Shown here in pieces: positions 25,801 through 40,800 of a stretch of DNA of 64,000 nt. The position numbers and the translations under genes were made by a program. The notes beneath the pieces are model-generated. The model had not been told where the DNA came from and did no database searches. It saw nothing but the letters and a program-made list of their open reading frames with translations. The stretch covers positions 6,971,127-7,035,126 of the forward strand of contig NW_025335268.1 of NCBI RefSeq assembly GCF_004798865.1. The letters are read 5' to 3'. How positions within the stretch are numbered: position 1 is the first letter of the stretch; each line of letters begins with the position of its first letter. Source of the DNA: Varanus komodoensis (Eukaryota > Chordata > Lepidosauria > Squamata > Varanidae).

Positions 25801-28800
25801 GTTTTGAAATCATGTAAGAATAGTATTTGGATGCTAAAAATATATTGTTCATAGAAACGTTTTCCCTGCCATATTCACGACATTGTAGAATATAAAGAAT
25901 TAGTTTTAAATTGCTCCAATTTAATGGGTGTATTCTATCATTTAGAAAGCAATCGTGACATAAAATGGGGAAAACATGGGTGTATTGAATCACAGAATAA
26001 TTGGGTCAGAAGGCGCCAAGAAGGCCATCGAGACCAACCCCTTGTTAGTGCTTGATGTCATCCTGATCAGATAACTGGCCAACTGCTTCTTGAAAGACTC
26101 TAGTGTGGAAGAGCATACAATCTCTTTTGGTAGCTTGTTCTACTGTTGTACTCCTCTCACAGCCAGGAAATTCTTCCTTGTGACTAGCCTGTACTGTGTG
26201 TACTACAGTTTAAGTTCATTGTTCTGTTGGCTGAAAGATGCTGGAATGCAAAAGTCAGAAACTTTAATCTATGCTGTAAAATTGTGCAGGTAGACAGAAC
26301 TGTGATTTGTAAACTTCAGGGAAAACTTATGGGCAAGCACATGCTTTGCACATGGATGGTTCAATCAATCCTGGAAGGTAGGGTTGACAAAGATGCCTGC
26401 CTGGAATGTTTCATTTTACAGCAGTGGCAACACAGGAACAGGTTTGCCTCCCATTCCTGCAAAACACGCGCTGGTGACTTCCCGCCTAGACTTCTGTAAC
26501 GCGCTTTACGTGGGGCTTCCCCTGAAGACAGTCCGAACACTTCAATTGGTGCAAAATAGAGCTGCCAGGTTGCTGACGGGGATGGGGCGTTATGCTCACA
26601 TGACTCCAGTCCTCCGTCAGCTTCACTGGCTTCCCATTGAAGCCCGGGCCCAATTCAAGGTGTTGATTATGACCTATAAAGCCCTAAACGGCTTGGGTCC
26701 TGGCTACCTGAACGAGTGCTTACGTCCATATATGCCCGACCGCCCTTTGAGATCTGCGGGAGAGTCCCTTCTCCGGGAACCCTCCATGAAAGAAATTAGG
26801 AGAGTAAGTACCCGGAGGAGGGCTTTCTCTGCGGTGGCGCCCAACCTATGGAATTCACTCCCCAAAGAGGTCCGCCTGGCACCGTCGTTACTGGTTTTTC
26901 GGCGCCAGGTAAAGACCTTTTTATTTAAACATCATTTCAATTGTTAAAACATATGATCTGGCCAGGGCAACTTCTTCCTCCTATATTTTTATTTTATACT
27001 GATAATTTTAATTTTATATTTGTAAATCAATGTATTTTTTGTATTTTTGTATTTAATGGTAATTTATTATGTACTATTGTATTTCAATGTATTTTATCAT
27101 GTTGTAAGCTGCCCCGAGGTTTCGGCAAGGGGCGGCATAGAAATGTTATAATAAAAAAATTAATTTTCTTGAGTTTTCACTTTCATTGACTGAGTATAGT
27201 TGGCAACAGACATACTGCTAGATTCAGTATGTGTGAGCAGAAATGGAATGTATATATGAGATTCTCCTATTTTAATAAACAGTTTTAATATACCTTGTAT
27301 TTTCATTAAAATCTTAGTGGGCAAATGGCATCATTCTAATCTCAGACTGAACAAAGGTTAAGTTAGATAAATAATTTTTTATTCTTGCAATGTATGTAAT
27401 ACAGAAAAATTGTGGGGGATCATACAAGAGCTTAGTTTTGTTGTCTAGCAACAGCTTCTAGCTTTGATTTGGTTTTTAATTTGTATTTACATTGCTAGGA
27501 TCTGCTACATGGTAAGAAAGGTTGCAATGGGCTAGTTAGAGTGTTTATGTCATTGAGCCAAAAATAGTAATAATGAATGTGGCACATACTTCTATTTTTC
27601 CCTTTTTTCTCTCAGTTGGGCTAGTTGTATCCTGTAGCACATGGATTTGCTGCCATCTCATCTAGTTTCACTTTGGATTCTGGAGGACCAAAACTGAGTG
27701 GTCTTATGATAGTTCAGCCATCTGTATCTGCATGGTGTGCCTTGCTTTTCTGAAAAGGCGATTGAGTACAGATTGAGTACAGGCTCCTGTACCTTCAGTA
27801 GTCGCAAGAAAGGACTTTTGCTTGACTGCAGGACTGCCACTCCACCCCCCCCCTCCCCCGGGCATCAAATGCATATCTCATTTCTTGCAGAACTAAGAGT
27901 AGAAAGAAGCTTTCTCCAGTATGGCTTACTTTCCAGTGGGAACACTCTGGGTTCTTTCAGTAATTATATCTTAACAAGCATTAATATGTGAGGCTGACAC
28001 CAATTGATAAGAACAGTTGATAAGATGAATATGCCCTTGCCCTTGATTTTTAAGAATTTAATTAAGTTTGTAATTTGTTGCCATTTTAACCCTGCAGATT
28101 CTGACTCTTCTGGCTCTTCAGAGTTGTTCACTGACCCAAGTAGAAAGTTACAGCAGAAACTTTATGGAATACTGCAATATGGTAGATAAAGCAAAGCATA
28201 TAACTGACAGGATATCAGCACTAAGAAGAGAAATGTCTACCCATGAGTTCAGAAACATTCTGGAACATTATACAGCTGATACCATGGAGACTGTATCTAT
28301 GATCATTGAAAGACGTATCTCTATGTGTAAGGTCAAAAGTCTGAACTTTCAGACAGACTGCTTGCCATATTTTGAGGCTTTGCTTAATGTAATTCATTCA
28401 CACTTTTATGCGGCTATTGATGCAAAGAATCAACACCTTGTAGAAGTAAGTGTATCAGCTTTCATTTATTTATTACATTCATAGCCTGTCTTTTCAATAA
28501 AATTGTTGTCAAGGTGATGTTTTTCATTATGCAAAGGTTTAGAGTAAAATTCATTATATGGAAACAAAATTCTGCTTAATACTTCTGTTGGAATTAAATA
28601 CTGCTTAATGGGTGTAATTAGAAGGTTATATATACACATATTCTTTGATAATAATGTTATTAGTGAGGAAAGAGGCCCAGGCAAAACATCTTGTATACAT
28701 AATTCCCCCATCCCCCAACGAATGAAATTAAGTAGATCTTGCTAGGTAGCTGGATCTTGCTAGGAGTAAGCGTGGTTTGGAGACTGTTTGGTTCAGATCT

Positions 28801-31800
28801 CTTTGCTAGTACAGAGGGGAGGATAATATATTGGGCCATGGAGGAAGTTGTCTTAATAATTTCTGCCAGGTAAGTGAACTTTTATGAATGTGTAGGTGGG
28901 ACTAGAGTAGAAGGGTGGGGAGAACTGGGAGGTAGTAGACAGCTGATCAGAATTTCCAAGATTTAGACCTAGACTAAACAAATATTACCTATGACTTCTA
29001 GGCTAGAGTTTCAATATTGTCAGCTGACTCTTCAAACCAAGTGGGACTAGTCATGAAGTCATGCCAACCCATTAATCTGAACATCTTGTCTTAATTGTGA
29101 GAACTCCGCCTGCTCTTTTGCTTCCTTTTCCTGACTGCTACCTTAGATTGGGCCCTCTGCAAATTTAATCTTGCTTCTGCTGTTGGATCCTCCAGCTTTC
29201 AGTTGTTATCATGGAACTGACTTTTGGCTTGGCCAGCTGTGCCTTGCCTCCGGCCTGTCTGTGACCACTCCTACTTCCTCTGGCCTTTGTTGGATTGGGG
29301 GCCTAATCTCTGTCCTGTGACCATATCGATTGGGAACACAGGAAGCTGCCTTCTGTTGAGTCAGATCACTGGTCTATTCAGTCCACCCATTATCAAAGCT
29401 GACTGGCAGCAGTTTTCTGGAGTTTCATGTCAGATTTTTTTTCATCCCTCCCTAGAGATGACAGGATCCTTCCACCTGTAAAACATGTGCTCCACCACTG
29501 AGCGTCAGTCCTCTGTTTCTTATTCCTTCTTTGCTTCTTCTATGGCCATAATGTATCCTAACTATATCCTATCTTGGAGCTAGGCTTATGCCTGGCAATG
29601 TATTACAAAAATCTCTGCAACTTCTATAATTAGCATAGCAGGGTTTTTTGTTTTTTTGTTTTTTTGTCATTGCAGTACTAGAACTTTGCTGCTGAGATGA
29701 AGGTGTCTCTGGCTTTGCCTGCTCCAAATTACTTTATTTCCTTGGAAGCATCTGTCACCCTTCCTTTAAAATGTCTCATACAGCCTTGCCTAGCCACAAC
29801 CAGAAGTTCTGCCTCACCATTTCTGGGGAATGATTGTATATATTCCAGTATGTATTAAATACTTTATTACTGCTCTATTGCCCTTAGGTTACAAGGACAG
29901 CAGTAGCAAAGTTGAGCAAAGAATTGGTAACAGTGGATGGATTCATTGAACATTTGCTATATCTCAGTGAAATTTCCTCACAACTACCGGATATAAAAAT
30001 GCAGTTTGAGTGTCTTTCTGAGCTCTACTCCATTGCAAAAGACTATGATATCTTTCTTCCGCTTCAGCAGCTTGCTCTTTATCAAACAGTCGTTCGCACA
30101 CTCCAGAATCTTCAATCAGCAGTCCTTATTTGTGAAAAAACGAAGGATGACTATATTATAAAATTCAATGAAGGCTTGGGAGAATATGTTGACAACCTGC
30201 AGGCTGAAATGAGGGAATACAAAAACAAAGTAAGTCACTAATTCTTTAGCCTGCTTAGTGGTTGTAGATAAACCAGACCAAAGCTGAGGTGCACTTAATT
30301 TCCTTGTTAAGCTATAGCTATTTTTATTTCAGTTTTGGGGGTGGATGTTGATAAAAGAAGAACCTTTCTTGCAGGCTAATTAATATGGATTGATTTAATT
30401 GTCTAGTACAAAGAGTTTAAATTACTCAGAGGCATGACAGGGAAAAGAGACCATGGAAATTTTTCCTTAGATATGAGCACCTGTCTCTGACAAAGGACAA
30501 GATAGAAACTATGTTTCTTCTGTAAATTCAGTATCAGCTGGAGCAATAAAAAGGTGTCATTGAAAAAAGAGAGAACAATATGAGAATTTTCATAGACTCA
30601 TAAATTAGTGGAGTTGGAAGGGGCCATGAATGCTGTCGGATCCAACCCCCTGCTGTTGCAGGACACCAATTTACACCATCCCACTTCAATGACTGTCCAG
30701 TTTCACTCTGAATATTTCTAGAGTGGGAGAGCCCACCACCTCTCTAGGCAGCTGGTTCCACTGTTGTATTGCTCTGATAGTGAGAAAACCTTACCTGATT
30801 TCTAGCCTGAATCTGGTTGTTGCAACTTGAACTGAATATTCCGTGTCCTACACTCTGGTATCAGCACCATCCCACTTGGATGACTGCCCAGTTTCACTTT
30901 GAATATTTCAGCAAGAAGAGATCTTGACCTTTCCCTCTGTGACTGTCTTTGAGGTACCTATAGAGGGATCCTGACCATCACGCTTTCTATTATTTATGAA
31001 AGTGAAAGAATAAGGGTTTTCTGCTGCACTATTTTGCTGTACCAAAGTGCCACCTAGAGGTTGTAAATCAGAAAAGCAGGAAAGGAAATGTTCTTTCTGT
31101 AGCACGCAGATCTCAGTTCTGCAAAAAACCTGAAAGTAGCAGCCTATTAACAGCCTTGTGTAGAAAAGCCCCTAATGCAGGGTTAATATTGGTCCTTCAA
31201 CAACGCTCCAACTGATGTAACTCATGCATTTATCAGAACACACTGCTATGCTTGAGGCAGTTCAATTTGTAACAGAATGGAATCAAGTTCTTTGGTGATT
31301 GTGATGATAATTTATTTTCATGTTTAGGTAAGAAACCCTGTCCTTCTCCTCAGTGAAACATTGCCTAAGACAGCCAAAGAGATGATTGAAAGCCTTATTG
31401 AAGAAGCAGCTGTTATTAGTGAGAAAATTGTGAAATATGCAAATTATCAGACTGTTTTTGACAATTCCATTAGTGACATGAAATCACTGTCATTGGAAAA
31501 GCTGTCACATAGCGGTCAGTCTGGGGATTCTCAGAGAGTGAATGCTGAGCTCTCTGAAATTGAAAGTGAACTTGCATTGCGTAAATTGTTGTGGGATTCT
31601 CAGGAAGAATCGAGTAAGCTTTTCTTCAGGTGGAAGCACACAATTTTTTGGAATCTTGATGTCGATTTAATTCAAACAGATGTCAACAGATTCATGCAGA
31701 TTGTACATATTCTAGAAAAAGGTAAATGTACTTGATAATTCAGTAATTAATAGTTAATTGAAATGTTTTCTTTAGATATTAAATGTTTGGTTTGGGAGTA

Positions 31801-34800
31801 AAATAATAAATTAAAAATTGTTATGTTTAATTATCTGTGAAGTTTTATCAAGAGAAGGTTATCTTGTCTCATTTTTAAATTGCAAGTTTTTTTTTAACTT
31901 GATAGAGGGAAGGATTCTCTCTGCCCTGCTGATTCTCTTCCACAAGTGTTCTGTCATGTCAGTTCCATTGTTTTATTGGGACACATTGATTACATAAAAG
32001 ATATTTAGTTCTTCTCCCAAGAAGTCCCAAAATGAATAGGAAAACACTAATTTTTTTTGAACAAGGCAGATGAACCAAAATTTGTAATGGGAGCTCTGCC
32101 AATCTCCCTCCTTCCAGAAACAAGTGCTTCTGTTCATTTGGAATGCTTTGGAAGTGCTAAATTGCCATTGCACAAGCATTGGGGGCTACTTGTGCAATTA
32201 TATTGGCAACGTGAAATAGTATTGGTGGAGGCAGAAACATATCATTGGATTCTGCCCAGAATCATTATGCAAATAAATGAGTATTGTGAAAAGATACAGT
32301 ATAAAGTATTCAAAAATATGATTAAGGACAATAGCATACCTTTAACACAAAACCAGAGTTGGCTTGGCAGATTTAATCAGAGTGTACCAGTTGATTTGAG
32401 TAGAATTAAGTTTACTCATGATTAATTTGTTCCATTGATTTCAATCTGTCTACCTAAAGTATGACTCAATTTGGATCTACACCTCACAAAAGAATCTTAA
32501 TATTCTAATATGCGTTTGATACAAAACTCTTATAAGAAGTGTTTAAGTGTCCATAATATTTTTTCATTTTGAAGGCTTGCCAGAAAACACAATTTTACCT
32601 GCTTTGAAGAAGTCATTGATGGATTTTAAGGAGTTCCTGCCTTTAATCATAGCTTTAAGGAATCCATGTCTTCAAGCAAGGCACTGGGAAATAATACAGA
32701 ATATTGTTGGAGGGTCCATTTCTTGGGATAAAAGATTTACCCTGGATAAGATTCTGGAACTTGATGTAATTACATGATTTATAGTTGAGATATGTAACTT
32801 TTTGAGACATGCTGTAATTTTTGATATTTCTTGCTCCCTATATTTTGTGGTCTGTGTAGAACATTTGTTTAGGTTTTATGGTTCACTTTTTAAAACATTT
32901 TATCCATCTTCATTTCTATTAGAGTTACTAGTCACCCCTAGCATATCTTGACTCTTGGGCAGAGTCAATTCATTTGGTCCCTTTTTGAAGATATAGTCCA
33001 GATACTTGGACATCCCAAATGAAGTTGGAAAGGTTGGAGAGCCTGAAACATTCCTAAGACTTCTAAGGTGTGGCCATTGTCATAATCAGATATGAAACAG
33101 AACTCTGTTGATTTATAACCCTTTGGGCTAGTGCATTCTTCGCAGATTTCTATGTAGAATGCAGAATTTTGTGCTGACTGTGAGAAAGTTTTGAATACTT
33201 TTCAGTGGAGTTATTTGCACTTAGTGTGCACATTCAGTGTGATTTTTCTCTTAACATTATAATGTGAATATGTGCAGAGGAGTTTCCTCTGCCTCTGTGA
33301 TTGCTTTTGTGGTGTTCCCATCATTTATATTCTTCTGTCCATGTAAAATTGCATAGTAGTATACCAAATAGGTGGAAGAATGCATATTATCATGGAAACC
33401 ATGAAGGTGGAAGCAACTGTACCACTAAAGGAAACATGAAAAAGTATTAGAGCTAATGGGTAACACTTGAAGATGTACAAAACTCTGTCACAATATATGC
33501 ACATTTCCTGAGACCTGTTGGAGGTTATGTCTACTGACTCAGCAAATTGTGTAATTTCCTCTTCACGGATTGACAACATACACATTCTCCATTCTCCCAC
33601 ATGCACAATGAGTAGTTACTATGAATATTTACTTCTAGTTTACCTTATCTTTAACATATATCTTGGCCAGTTATTCATAAAAGATGATTCTGGCTTTTTA
33701 TGCATACTAGCATCCATTATTCATGCTTCTAACTTTTTTACCTCTAGATATCTCAGTGCAGGAAAGAAATAAATGAAGTATCGATAACAGCTACCAATGA
33801 AACAACTCTTGAAGTAATGCTGAAAAAAATAATTGCCCTTTGGTGTAAAACCAATTTTCATCTATCTCCATATCACACTGAATCATCGTCTACTTTGATT
33901 ATTTCATCTGCTGAAGATATAACTGCTTTGTTAGAAGATTCTCAAGTGACAATTTCAACAATTAAAGGTTCTTGTTATGTTGGACCAATTAAGGTACTGT
34001 ACTTGAGATTTATTATTAGCAATATTATTAGAACTGCCACTATACTATAAGTACTACATTTGCGTCTTGCCTTTTTCCTCTTGCAAGGATCCCAGGATAG
34101 TGCAGATAGTCCTCCTTCTCTCCATTTTATCCTCCTAGCATGTAAGGTAGGTTAGACTGAGCATCAATAACTGTCCCAGTGTCACCTAATAAGCTCCATA
34201 ACCAAGAGATAGTTTGAATGTCAAGATACTCAATCACCGATGGTTATTTCCCATTTCAGAAAATAAAACCCAGAATGATCAGACTTTTTAAAGCAGTTGT
34301 GTTCAAACTTTTAAGCTATAGGACCGAATTTTAGCATGAGACCCTCCATGCATTTCTCTCATGAATCATTTTTACCAATACCATACCTGTCTGACTATAG
34401 TTCTTTCTCTCCCGTTCCTTTTCTCTTTCTTTCACCTTCTTTATTTCTTTCTAAAAATGGTCATGTCACCGCTGGTATATCCCACTTTACATATGACTGT
34501 GAATCAGTGGGTCACAGTCAACCAGTTAAAAATAAGTGCTTTAAACTATTAAAATTTATAGCATAATCCACTCTAGTCTGAAAGCCCAAAATGCGATTTA
34601 TCCACCAAGTAAAATGTATCAAGGAGGAGAATTAGCTGGTAATGTCTCTGTTTATGATTATTCTGTTTTGTGTGATAGAGTCTCGTGGATGCTTGGGATC
34701 GCAAATTAAATCTCTTTTCTTGTACTCTGGAGGAATGGTTAACTTGCCAAAGGAATTGGATTTATCTTGAGCCAATCTTCCATGCTCCAGAAATAAAAAG

Positions 34801-37800
34801 GTATGCTTCTGTACAACAATGTGGTCTCAGTTATCACATACCAAAGTCAAAATGCTGGCAATACCCTCTAGCATAATTGGCTCTTCTTTAGATCAGTGAG
34901 AGATGCTTAATGTGTACCTACATTGTTTCCAGATGATGTTCTTATAAGTGTATCTCCAGTGTCCTTTTTTCTGTAAAGAGGAACCCTGTGTGGATGCATA
35001 TATCTCTTTTTATAATAATATAATGGCACAATCCTATGCATCATGCCCTTGATGCACATAAGTCTCTTAACTCAGAGGTGTGTGTGATCCTATGCTCAGA
35101 ATGAGTTGCAGTAGTCATGATCCCTGAGCCTTATACTGGCTGTTTATCTAGATGGCTGTTTCTGGTTGTCTGGATTTAGCACTGGGGAGGCAAGAAGGCT
35201 GGGACACTGATAGCAACTGGTGTACACTCTTGCCCCCAGCTTCCTTGCCCCTCGACCTTGTTGCATGCCCCCTTTTCCCCCTCTGAGGCCCAGTTTTAAC
35301 CTTAGAGGTGGGCAGCCAGTGCAGTCCTTTCCACATAGGGTGTTGGAGGCAAGGTTCAGAATTTGGAGTTTGCAAGATCTCAGAGCTAGGATTCCAAAGA
35401 ATCCTATGGCCTTTCACATGATGAAAAGAGGTCATAGTATTCAAGCCTAAGAATCACATCTTTGTTGTCATTAGTCACGATAACTCCGACCCATCGCAAC
35501 TCCATGGACAATATTTCTCCAGGCCTTCCTGTCTTCCACCTTCCCCCAGAGTCCATTAAGCTCACACCGACTGCTTCAGTGACTCCATCTAGCCACCTCA
35601 TCCTCTGCCATCCCCTTCTTTTGCTGTCAATTGTTCCCAGCATTAGGGTCTTCTCCAATGAGTCCTTCCTTCTCATTAGGTGACCAAAGTATTTGAGTTT
35701 CATCTTCAGTATCTGGGCTTCAAAAGAGCAGTCAGGGTTGATCTCCTCTAGGACTGACTGGTTTGATCGCCTTGCAGTCCAAGGGACTCGCAGGAGTCTT
35801 CCCCAGCACCACAATTCAAAGGCCTCAATTCTTCAGCGCTCAGCCCTTCCTTATGGTTCAACTTTCACAAACATACATTGTAACTGGGAAAACCATAGCC
35901 TTGACTATATGCACTTTTGTCAGCAGGATGATGTCTCTGCTTTTTAGTATGCTGCCTAGATTTGTCATAGCTTTCCTCCCAAGGAGCAAGCATCTTTTAA
36001 TTTCTTGGCTGCAGTCCCCGTCTGCACTGTCACTAAAAATCACATCTTACTGGTTTTTAAACATTGCATATTACTATTTTGTCACTTAGAAAGCACAGTG
36101 CATGTTTGATAATGCTAAGAAAATTACAACCCGCAACCAAACACATTTCCAAACTCCAAAAGCTGTGAATATTATGAATAAAGGAGGATGGACAAAGGGA
36201 ACAACAATTCCCATTTGTTACCATTAATTTGCTGCTGTTGTAACACATGTTGTCAAGGATTACCTCCTCCTGAGCAAGAGAAATTATGAGACTGGGAAAG
36301 AAAGGGAAGACTAGGCAGCAAACGAAGGCTTGAGAAGAGATTTTAATGTAGAAATTGGAACTCTGAATATTTTCTGGAAGAAGAGTATTAGGAGAAAGCA
36401 GGCATAGGCAGACTTCAGGCTTGTTGGATCAACCTTGATTTTGCTAGAATCTCAGAGATCACCAAGCAGACCCAGGTGCTTCATTTCAGCAGCCTAATTT
36501 GGGTGGGAAAAGTTGTTATTGCTGCTGTTAAACAATTGGGAAACATTTGCCAAACTACTAAAAATCACCCAGAAAACCCAGATTTACCTTCTGTCTGCTG
36601 CTGGTATACAGGGCCCCAAGGGGATGGACAGAGATTTAACAACTGCTGTTTGGTGAATTTGTCAGAGCTTTGTCTTGGAAACAGCTGACTGTTTCAACAA
36701 TATATAAATCTATACCTGTTTTTTTATACCTACACATTTAAAATGCAATGGGAAGTACAAATGAAATTAAATAATTTTAGATTCTATACTTTTCAGGCTG
36801 GGTTTTGGAATGGAAACTCCTAGACCCTTCAGCAGCTTTCGACACCTAAGAACAGGGTGGAATAGTTGAGGCTAGGGAGATCCTTTAAAAAGCTCTATTT
36901 TGAAGACAGCAATTGTGTTTTTGTGGTTTCTTTATGAAAGCTTGTGCAAAAATAAGGGACCAGAGTATGTCAATCCATGCTTTGTAATCTCTAGAATGCA
37001 CTGTAGCATACTTTTATTTTGTACCTAGTGCATAATACTGAGGGGGTGTTAGCTTCTTGTTGGATATAAGGATATGGAAATTAATTTACCTGATTTTACA
37101 CTATAAATACATTGATGTCCAGATCACTTTCAGAATGAATTCCTGTGCCTGCATTGCATATCTTTAAAGCTCTTTATGGCCTTGAACAAGGCATAAGGAC
37201 ATTTGGCTATTGAGATCTGCTGGGTGGTAGTTGAAATGTTGTTTTATCTGTCTCATTTTTCAATACATTGCTCTGTTAGTTGTGATTACTTGATGTTGTC
37301 ATTCTAATGGCATTCTCTTCTCTTCTGCTCTACACTGAGGTGCAGAAATGCAGCACATAATGTTATAATTACATAAATACTTTGTTGCCTAGGTTGTATA
37401 AACCTGTAGAAGTGGTATTAACACGTAGAGGAAAGAGTGAAAGAGAAATGTGTTAAATCTAAAATGTGGGAATATTATACTGTTTGACAAATTGTTCCCT
37501 AAAAATATTTATGATTTTAAAAACAGACAGCTTCCTGGGGAAGCAAATCTTTTCTCTCAGGTTGATAACAAATGGAAGGAGATCATGAAACGTACAGAAG
37601 AAAATCCAAATGCTCTTAAGGCAACTACAACACCAGGAGTTTTTGAAATGCTGCAGAGCAACAATGCACATCTGGAGAAGATACAGAAGGCTCTTGAGGT
37701 AAATCATGTTAGTTTCTTGGATTGCCGTGTGGAGTTCTCAAAAAGATTGAGTGACTGAGATTAAACTTTCCTTAAATTTTCTTGAGGAAGTGTCTAAATG

Positions 37801-40800
37801 AATTCAAGGTGTCTTATTTACTAATTGTTTTCTGTGTCAGGCATTTAACCCAGTACTTTACCAAGAACTCTTCTTTTACTTTCTTTGCAGGAAGATCAGA
37901 CTGTCTGTCACATGAGGGGATTTTTTGGGGTTGGGGGGACTGATCCTCTGCCTTCTACATGTCTCATTAAACAACACAAGGTGGAGTTTGGTATAGAGCA
38001 GAATTCACACTTGGCTTCTGCAGTGCTTAACAGCATCTTTTAGGATAATAGCTGACATTGTTCAGTCCAAAAAGAGTCAGAGGGGAGGCCCTGCAGGATG
38101 ATGGCATCATGAAAAGGCCCCACACACTTCTGTAAGTGAGGGATCACTAGCGCTTTATCTAGAGAAGCTTCTTAAACATTGATAGAGCCTCTTTCTACCA
38201 ACTGCCTCCCTACTTGATATTTCAGTGTCAACTGAGAATACTTAGGAAGGTTTCTACAGACTTAGCAAACAAACCACTGGCCTAACTAAATCTAGAAGAA
38301 GATCATACAACAGAGAATGGAAGCAGAGAGAGCTGCTAAAAAAATTGAAACCAGTGAACAGCAAGTTCCTGGAGTCTGAGAAGTGTTTGATACTGTATTA
38401 CAATGTCATCTTCAGTTAAATGTTGTCTTTTTAATTTTGGAAACAGGACTACCTTGAAGTGAAACGTATGCTTTTCCCAAGATTTTATTTTCTCAGCAAT
38501 GCTGAACTTCTTGACGTATTAGCTGAAAGCAAAAATCCTGATACTGTGCAGGTAATATTCAGTATCATATATAGATATAGATATAATTTAAATTATTTTA
38601 CAACCTTAATGTTCATAATTTATTTTGCTTTACATCTGTACTGCTACAGCCTCATCTTGCAAAATGTTTTGCAAATATAAGGAAGTTATATATACGCCCT
38701 CAAGAACAGAGACCTCCAGTGATTTTAATGATCAGGTCTGCTGAAGGAGAGATTCTTCTAGTGCCAAAGTATGATGTACAAATATTTTAAATTTCTAAGG
38801 TGTCTGTTATAATGTAATTAAGAAGAAAAGCTTCTATAGATTTCCAAGCAATTTGTCATAGCACATTTTCATAATGTTATTAATTGATAAATTCTATGGA
38901 CAATCTATTGCAAATGTCTTGTTGCTCCTTAAGAATGTTGTGAGGACAAATCAAGGCAAGAGGAAAATGAATATTTCGACAATTACAATTTCTACTGACA
39001 AGACTGTATTTACCACATGAATACGGAGCCACACTTTCAAGACAGATCTGACTGCTTAAGGACCAATAGCTTGGAATATCTGGTGCTTCTCAAGAGGCCT
39101 AGTTTCTTAACCTGATGCTGTATCCTTGGATTAATGATGCAGAGTCCACCCCTCTCCATGTTAGCATGGTTACTAAACTTTCTCACAGAATCTGAAACTG
39201 TCTAATTCTCAGTGACTGCCTGGCTCATCTCTGTATCCACTGGCCTTGGCAATTCAGCTGCTGATCCTGGCCTCTCCTCTACATCTGAGTCAGCATCTGC
39301 CTTCACATCCTCTGAATGCTATTTAGAGGAAGAGTGGGCCCAATACTGCAGTGATTTATTTCAAGCTGTTGGTATTTCTTAAATCAGGCCAGTAAAGCCA
39401 GTGTCCACTGGTGATCCGTGTGGAGAACAGAATAATTCAATGCCTTACCTGTCGATGAAGAACAGGTAATTTCTTCCTGACAGCTGTATTTGAGGCCAGT
39501 CCAAGTACCTCCATTGCTGGGGGAGTGGGGTAGTCTTCAAAGCACTATCCCACTATTCACTCCCATAATTACTGCTTCGACTGGGAACCCATGCTATTGC
39601 TTACTAGCATCAGTAATGACTGGGAGCAATGGGAGCTGTAGTTTAGCACATATGGAAGCCATGAGACTGGGGAAGGCTGCCTTAGAGAGAGAACACTACA
39701 GAACTGATGGTTGGAGCATTTTAATGTTAAAAGTAGTGAAACTGAAGGTTAGCAAAAATAAATTACTATATTCCTTTATTCATATTAAGTGTTGAATTTT
39801 CAAATACTGTCTTGTAGGAGCATTCGTATTAGAGGTCCTGTTGAACAATGGCTAGGAAGTGTTGAAAATACTATGTATGATATGGTGAGAAGGTAAGTAT
39901 AAAACAAAATAGCCTTTTAAAGTGTTTGTTACAATGAAAAGCCAGAATCGCTATCTTTTTTCTTCTTATTACAAACATAGGTTTAAATTAAGGTTGGTAC
40001 AATCCTATTTAGTTATAATACAATTATTTTAATATATAATTGCAGTTTGGAGGTTATTAATTTGGTAAGTTCAAAAGTAAAATAGTATCCATGGATGAGA
40101 ATTACAAAATTTCATATCCAAATAATATTAGTCCATAGCAGCAAGAGAACCAATTTTGTGGCATATTTGAAGCTAATTGAATAGATTTTTCAGTGGATAA
40201 TAGAACTTTATTCATCTGATGCAATAAGCTCTAATGTATCAAAATACATCACAATTAGTAGTAATTAAGCTGTGTATGACTTTTTTATTTTGCTATACCA
40301 CTAATATGCTTCAATATTTCCTTGCTGCAGGATCATAAGATGTTTTGTTTCATAGGCATGTTGCTAACATTAAATCTCCTTTAACTAAAGTGGGGGGGGG
40401 TGTAACTACTAAACTATTAGAAATATTCTGGATGTGTGGTCATTATTCTATGCAAGGAAGCCACAGCTTGAATTTACCAGAGCTGAGCAGTGCTGCCATG
40501 GAGAGGGCATTTTGGAGGGCTTGTAGGGATGGAATAAGTCAGAGACAACATGAAGGTGCACAGCAACAACATTCTGTGCCTTAGTGCAGTGATGTGATTA
40601 AGGACTTGCCATGGTTCTCTCTTGGAGTTGCTTCTTTCCTCCCTTTTCACAAAGAGTGCTTGCAGTTCCTCACTTGTGGCAGCTTTCAGATGGCTTATAC
40701 AACATCCTTCTCTTCCAGGACCTCTCCCATGCTTTGCAGCCATTTAGCATTTTTCCCTGAAAGTCTGGAATTGCTTGAAATAGCAGCATGAAACCTTCAT

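Larger units (their letters stand above)
25797..28097. other. Intron 12
   Basis: Carries a minus-strand CR1 end (25985-26235) followed directly by a plus-strand L2-like LINE end (26455-27155). About 27160-28090 shows nothing further except a short C-rich tract (27843-27862). Confidence 0.6.
30230..31327. other. Intron 14
   Basis: Contains a CR1 end with a local duplication (30589-30913) and an unclassified repeat (30990-31200). Nothing else seen. Confidence 0.55.

Noticed and set aside
32057-32425. 122-codon plus-strand ORF in intron 15
   Set aside because: Exons 15 and 16 join in phase without it, there is no dynein similarity, and no suitable AG/GT pair frames it.
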